NCBI GenBank assembly: GCA_019321725.1 | Contig: CM033114.1 | Span: 17,650,278 to 17,714,277 of the forward strand | Reading direction: 5' to 3' | Length of the DNA: 64,000 bases | Source: Paulownia fortunei | Taxonomy: Eukaryota; Streptophyta; Magnoliopsida; Lamiales; Paulowniaceae | In this document: positions 60,153-64,000 of the stretch, in pieces | Layout of the letters: the number at the start of each line of letters is the position of its first letter | How positions within the stretch are numbered: the first letter of the stretch is position 1 | Notes under the pieces: generated by a model | The model's database searches: none | Told to the model about the DNA's origin: nothing | Seen by the model: only the letters and a program-made list of their open reading frames with translations | Made by a program: the position numbers and the translations under genes

Positions 60153-62339
60153 GTGTATAAATTAACAAATATAACTTCTAACTAGATTTTATAAGTCTTT
60201 CCATCATATATTTGTGGACACGTTCATTTTGTACCATGCCGAAGTACAGAATCCAGACACTATATCGTTACACTTCCACTCAAACACCACCCCTCCTTTT
60301 ATAAGCACTTTTTAACCCTTAATGGACATTCCTTAACCCTTTCTAGGGCACACTCCCACGGTTTTTTTTTGTTTACTTTCGACATTTACTAATATTGGGA
60401 TAACAGATCTATTCCACTTTAAATTTATTCGTTAATTATTCCACATCAATAAATTTAGTCCCAGAATCAGACATTTGAAATATATTCATTGATAGAGGAT
60501 GAACTCAAACCCAATAATTGTATAATTTTAGGTTTTATTTGTATTTGCATATGCATACATATGAATTTGTATCTTCTGTATTTTCTTATTTTTTCTTTTC
60601 AATTATGAAGTTGATGACTGATGGTAATAAATGATAAAGTAAAAAATCCGACAATAAAACGATGATGGTAATAAATAGTACAGTAAAAAATCTTAATTTT
60701 GTAGACTTTATGTTAGCCCATGTTTGAGTGAGGTATAGTGGTTACCTCATCATGTGATAGGACATTATGCATGTAAGTTTTCTTTTGCTCAATCATTTAT
60801 GAAATATAATGCATCTCTTGTAATAAACCTTTGTTGAAATCAATGTAATTCAGGTTTTCAATCTACCATTCAGAGTGATGGCAACTCCAATCTCTTCCTC
60901 TTTTTGTCCCACTAAAGGATCTGATAGCGAATCCTTAAGCACCATATTGGCCCTGCTTGATTAGGCTTGCCGCCGCGGCCAACCATCGAGGGGTGTGGTC
61001 GAGATTCGTTACAATGTACTTTTACAATAAAACAAGGAAAAAAACTTTGATTTAGTATTTTGGTTAGTCAGATTCACTATCCAAAATGCACTGAAAATAA
61101 TATTACAACGAATGAAGAAGTTGATTAATCATTATGTGAGGTTATGTTTACATTGAGAGATTTGATCAATCACGTTTCATTTAAATTGAGAAATTTGAAT
61201 TGAGAAAAGAATTTAGAGTTAACTTTTCAAACAATCTCAATATTAGATAAACTTGAAATTCGCTGCAATAATTGAAAAAATAATTAAAAAATAAATATTA
61301 AAAAATTAAAATTTTATTATAACTTATTTAAATTCTCAGCTCTAAAGTTCTTCAATCTAAAAATACATAAATATTTTTTTTGAAATGACCATACAAGGAA
61401 ACATAGGATTGAATTGAAGCCCAATCGAAATAAGTAATTTATCAAGCTTATGACATATGATAAATTGTGCATAATTACACATAAATACATCTAGGCTTCG
61501 TACAATTCTGGACTCTAATATGATTAGTTGATATTCTTATATGGATTAAATTTGAATCTGAAATATTTCAAAATAATATGGCTACTTATTCAGTAAAATT
61601 CGACAATCCTGATAAAAATTGTACAAATAAAAGAGAAAAAAAATATAAAAATATAGATTAAATTCAAAAGAAAATCGGATTTAGATGGAATTCGGGTAAG
61701 GGATCTGACCCACTAACAACCTAACCATGAGGGACATGATTAGACTTATGTCCAAGTTTTCATTTCATAAGCAAACAAAGCTCATCACCTTTTTTTTTTT
61801 TTTTTTTTTCCTTTTTTCCCTCTTCAAAAGCAACTTTTCCTCGGATTTTCCGAGGACCTCTTTTTGTTTGAATGACCCGAAGAAGATTATCCTTTCTTGA
61901 TCAGCTTTTTTTATTTATTTATAAAATTAATGAAATAACATCAAGCCAACAACTTTTTTTTATAGGAGATAGGAAAAAGTAGCTTAGGGTACAAATGAAT
62001 ACATTTTAAGTTGATAATTCGATAATTTGAGCACTAATTAAGTTCATTATTTAGATTCTTAACTCTATTTTAAACTTAACAACCTTTTTTTTTAAACACA
62101 ATTATTAGGTCGTGATCAATCTAGATATTGTCCCTCGTAGGAATGAATTACTTATGGAGGATAGATTCGTCAAATTACTGAAAGATGCTCTTGTAGCAAC
62201 TAAAGTTGTCGTGGCAATATCGATAGCCACACATAAATCACAAAATCATCCCATTCATAAATACTTCATTTGTCCATAAAAGATGTGTTGTACTTAATTT
62301 TTATTTATGCATGCTCTTTAGTATAAAAGTGGGGATTTT
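60153..62339. other. AT-rich intergenic region
   Basis: No gene recognised. A 28-codon frame at about 60,881 (MATPISSSFCPTKGSDSESL...) stops early and is followed by an isolated GC-rich patch (about 60,965-61,005). A short hairpin CCTCGG-ATTTT-CCGAGG lies near 61,840 after a long T run. Confidence 0.4.
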
Positions 62340-62660
62340 ACTGTAATATGTGCTAATAAATCGAGTCGAGTTGAACATATTATTATTTAAATTTATTTAA
62401 AATTTTATTGAATTTTAAAAATTATATTTAAGATTGATTTGATTGTTAATCGAATCAATCTTAAATGAGTTTTAATCGAATCGAACTTGGATAACTTGAT
62501 GTTTTTATATATATTTTATCATTTTTAGTTCGAGTTGAGTTTCAAAAATTATTGAACGAAAAAATATATTCAAGTTTGGATTGTTGTGTTGAATGAACCG
62601 ATATCAAACAAATTTTTAACAATCAATCTCTAATTGAATAATTTATTTTATTTTTCAAGC
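62340..62660. repeat. Dispersed repeat R33, second copy
   Basis: Shares with 32960-33385 the text AGTTTTAATCGAATCGAAC, GGATAACTTGATGTTTTTAT and the closing AACAATCAATCTCTAATTGA with TTTATTTTTCAAGC. Contains the core block once, without the 82-bp tandem units. Confidence 0.55.
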
Positions 62661-62959
62661 TAAGTGAGTGATAGTTGTAGCTATTTACGTAACTGTTCTA
62701 TGGTTCAGTTAAAGTTTAAAAAACTCATAGTACAGTAGCATTAGTTGGATATATGGTTATATGACAACGGATATAAATCAAACTAAAATCACGTTGTAGA
62801 TTAGTGCAACTCAATTTCTTTACTCTTTTTTCAATCTACTAATAACTCTATAAATTAATAGGGGGTACTTTGAAAAGAAAGTGAGACCAGGTTAATGCAT
62901 TATTATTTTCTACGAAAAAGTCCTCAGAACTGAAGGAGTATGAATTTATGTTTAAACTA

Positions 62960-63276
62960 TGAATCAGCTGATTTGATTAATTACAAATTGGTTATCGATT
63001 TGATCTAATTGAAAATAAAAAAAAATAAAATTCGATCAAATTGGTAAATAATCGGTCAGAACTAATCTTTTTTTTACTTTTTTGTTATGTTTCTTTTTAA
63101 GAATTTTAAATATTATATTTAATTATATGTATGTCGTTATTTGAATTTTTGATTTTATTAAATGTGTTTTTTAGTTGGTTAATAAAAAATATAATCAATT
63201 TTTGATCGAACTGATGATTGAATTAATCCAACTAATTAGTAAGATCGATTTCATCACTAATTTAATTATAAAAAAT
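62960..63276. repeat. Degenerate relative of the MITE at 50207
   Basis: The right half, reverse complemented, reads TTTTTTATAATTAAATTAGT then AAATCGATCTTACTAATTAG, and later TTCGATCAAAAATTGATTA, parallel to the 50,207 element. Ends are eroded. Confidence 0.45.
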
Positions 63277-64000
63277 ATTACATATAACAGATATTTTGAT
63301 TGACAGTTCTATAATAAAACATTATCAAAAAAATTAAATAGTTCGACTTTATACTATAATAGTCTTGACATGCAAACTTATATGTATAAGTAGGGAGTGC
63401 AATGCACTCCGGCACTCCATTAAGATGATGTTTCTCGAGAGACGTAGTAAATATATATTATTTTTATTCAAAGTTTGTCCTTCGTGGTTTTCAAATTACA
63501 GATTTATGTTTTTATGTTAGTATAGAGTGAAAACGCGAGCGCATGAAAAGTAAAATTAAAATTTATCCTATAAAAATTCTGGTTGTTTTTTCTTAAAAAA
63601 ATTTGTATGTAATAATTAGTGGATCATTCACATTCTCAGGTTCATTATTTTTTCCAAAAAAAGGTCTAATATCATAGGGCTGTGGGCTCTTGGAATTTGA
63701 GGCCTGAGACTCTCTGACTTTTGTTATTTGGGCCCCAAATATTTTTAGAGCTTTCAATTTATATAGATTATCTTGGCCCATAGAAGTTTGGACCAGGTTC
63801 AATTCTTAGAGGAGAATCCGCTTACAGAAGGAGGACTGATTAGTCCTTTATAAGTAGATTTTCATTCTTTATTTATTTATTTATTTTAAAATTATTTTAA
63901 TTATTTTAAAATCTATACACTTGCTTATCTGGGCTAATGCTTCTTTATTTGAAATAGATTTAATTTTCTTTGCGCGAGATTTAGGTTATATTTGATCCTT
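63277..64000. other. Right edge, no gene recognised
   Basis: AT-rich with one short minus-strand frame (63,593-63,802) that shows no known motif. Confidence 0.4.

Noticed and set aside
60881..61010. Short frame MATPISSSFCPTKG followed by a GC-rich patch
   Set aside because: Only 28 codons before a stop; no recognisable continuation or splice partner.
61780..61856. T run followed by a CCTCGG/CCGAGG hairpin resembling a bacterial terminator
   Set aside because: The order is wrong for a terminator and this is plant nuclear DNA.
1..64000. tRNA, rRNA, organelle DNA insertions, CRISPR arrays, known plant miRNA precursors and viral sequences
   Set aside because: I scanned by eye for tRNA B-box words, repeated spacer patterns and remembered miRNA sequences and found none; a covariance-model search would be the decisive test.

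Overview
This is plant nuclear DNA, most likely from a eudicot. It is AT-rich, has spliced genes with GT-AG introns, carries typical plant retrotransposons (Ty1/copia with an initiator-Met-type primer binding site, Ty3/gypsy with a tRNA-Asp-type site) and hAT-like elements, and its one clear host gene is a plant cationic amino acid transporter. The species cannot be told from the sequence.

Region by region. 1-6,000: a minus-strand copia element (gag, pre-integrase and integrase remnants, primer binding site, 2.1-kb 5' LTR) inserted into the reverse transcriptase domain of an older minus-strand copia element. 8,029-11,272: two copies of one gypsy LTR lie head to head as a 2.25-kb palindrome, followed by the polypurine tract, untranslated 3' end and an LTR tail. 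11,283-11,900: a copia integrase fragment. 15,235-20,710: a plus-strand copia pol remnant split by a 3.2-kb hAT element with a perfect 8-bp target duplication. 21,010-30,452: probable 3' LTR of that copia copy, split by a 7.9-kb gypsy element without recognisable reverse transcriptase, which itself holds a 2.57-kb solo LTR with a 5-bp target duplication. A 365-bp stretch of the copia LTR lies on both sides of the gypsy element. 30,500-40,800: AT-rich sequence with small non-autonomous elements and no recognised gene.

41,032-44,576: the one confident host gene, a four-exon minus-strand transporter of the plant CAT1/CAT5/CAT8 group (APC superfamily). Four exons with good splice sites give a full-length 585-residue design, but as given exon 2 has five T where the frame needs six, which would end translation at residue 265. 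This is either a disabling mutation or an assembly error. A degenerate tandem array of about 125-bp units lies upstream of its promoter.

46,000-64,000: gene-poor, AT-rich sequence with MITE-like elements, a 1.3-kb foldback element with a nearly matching 9-bp target duplication, a second long inverted repeat, and two pairs of spaced direct duplications.

Apart from the transporter the window is a layered record of transposition: copia in copia, hAT in copia, gypsy in a copia LTR, and a solo LTR in the gypsy. No operon-like or multi-gene system was found. The most informative points are the transporter frameshift, the LTR palindrome, the foldback element and the oversized duplication around the gypsy element.
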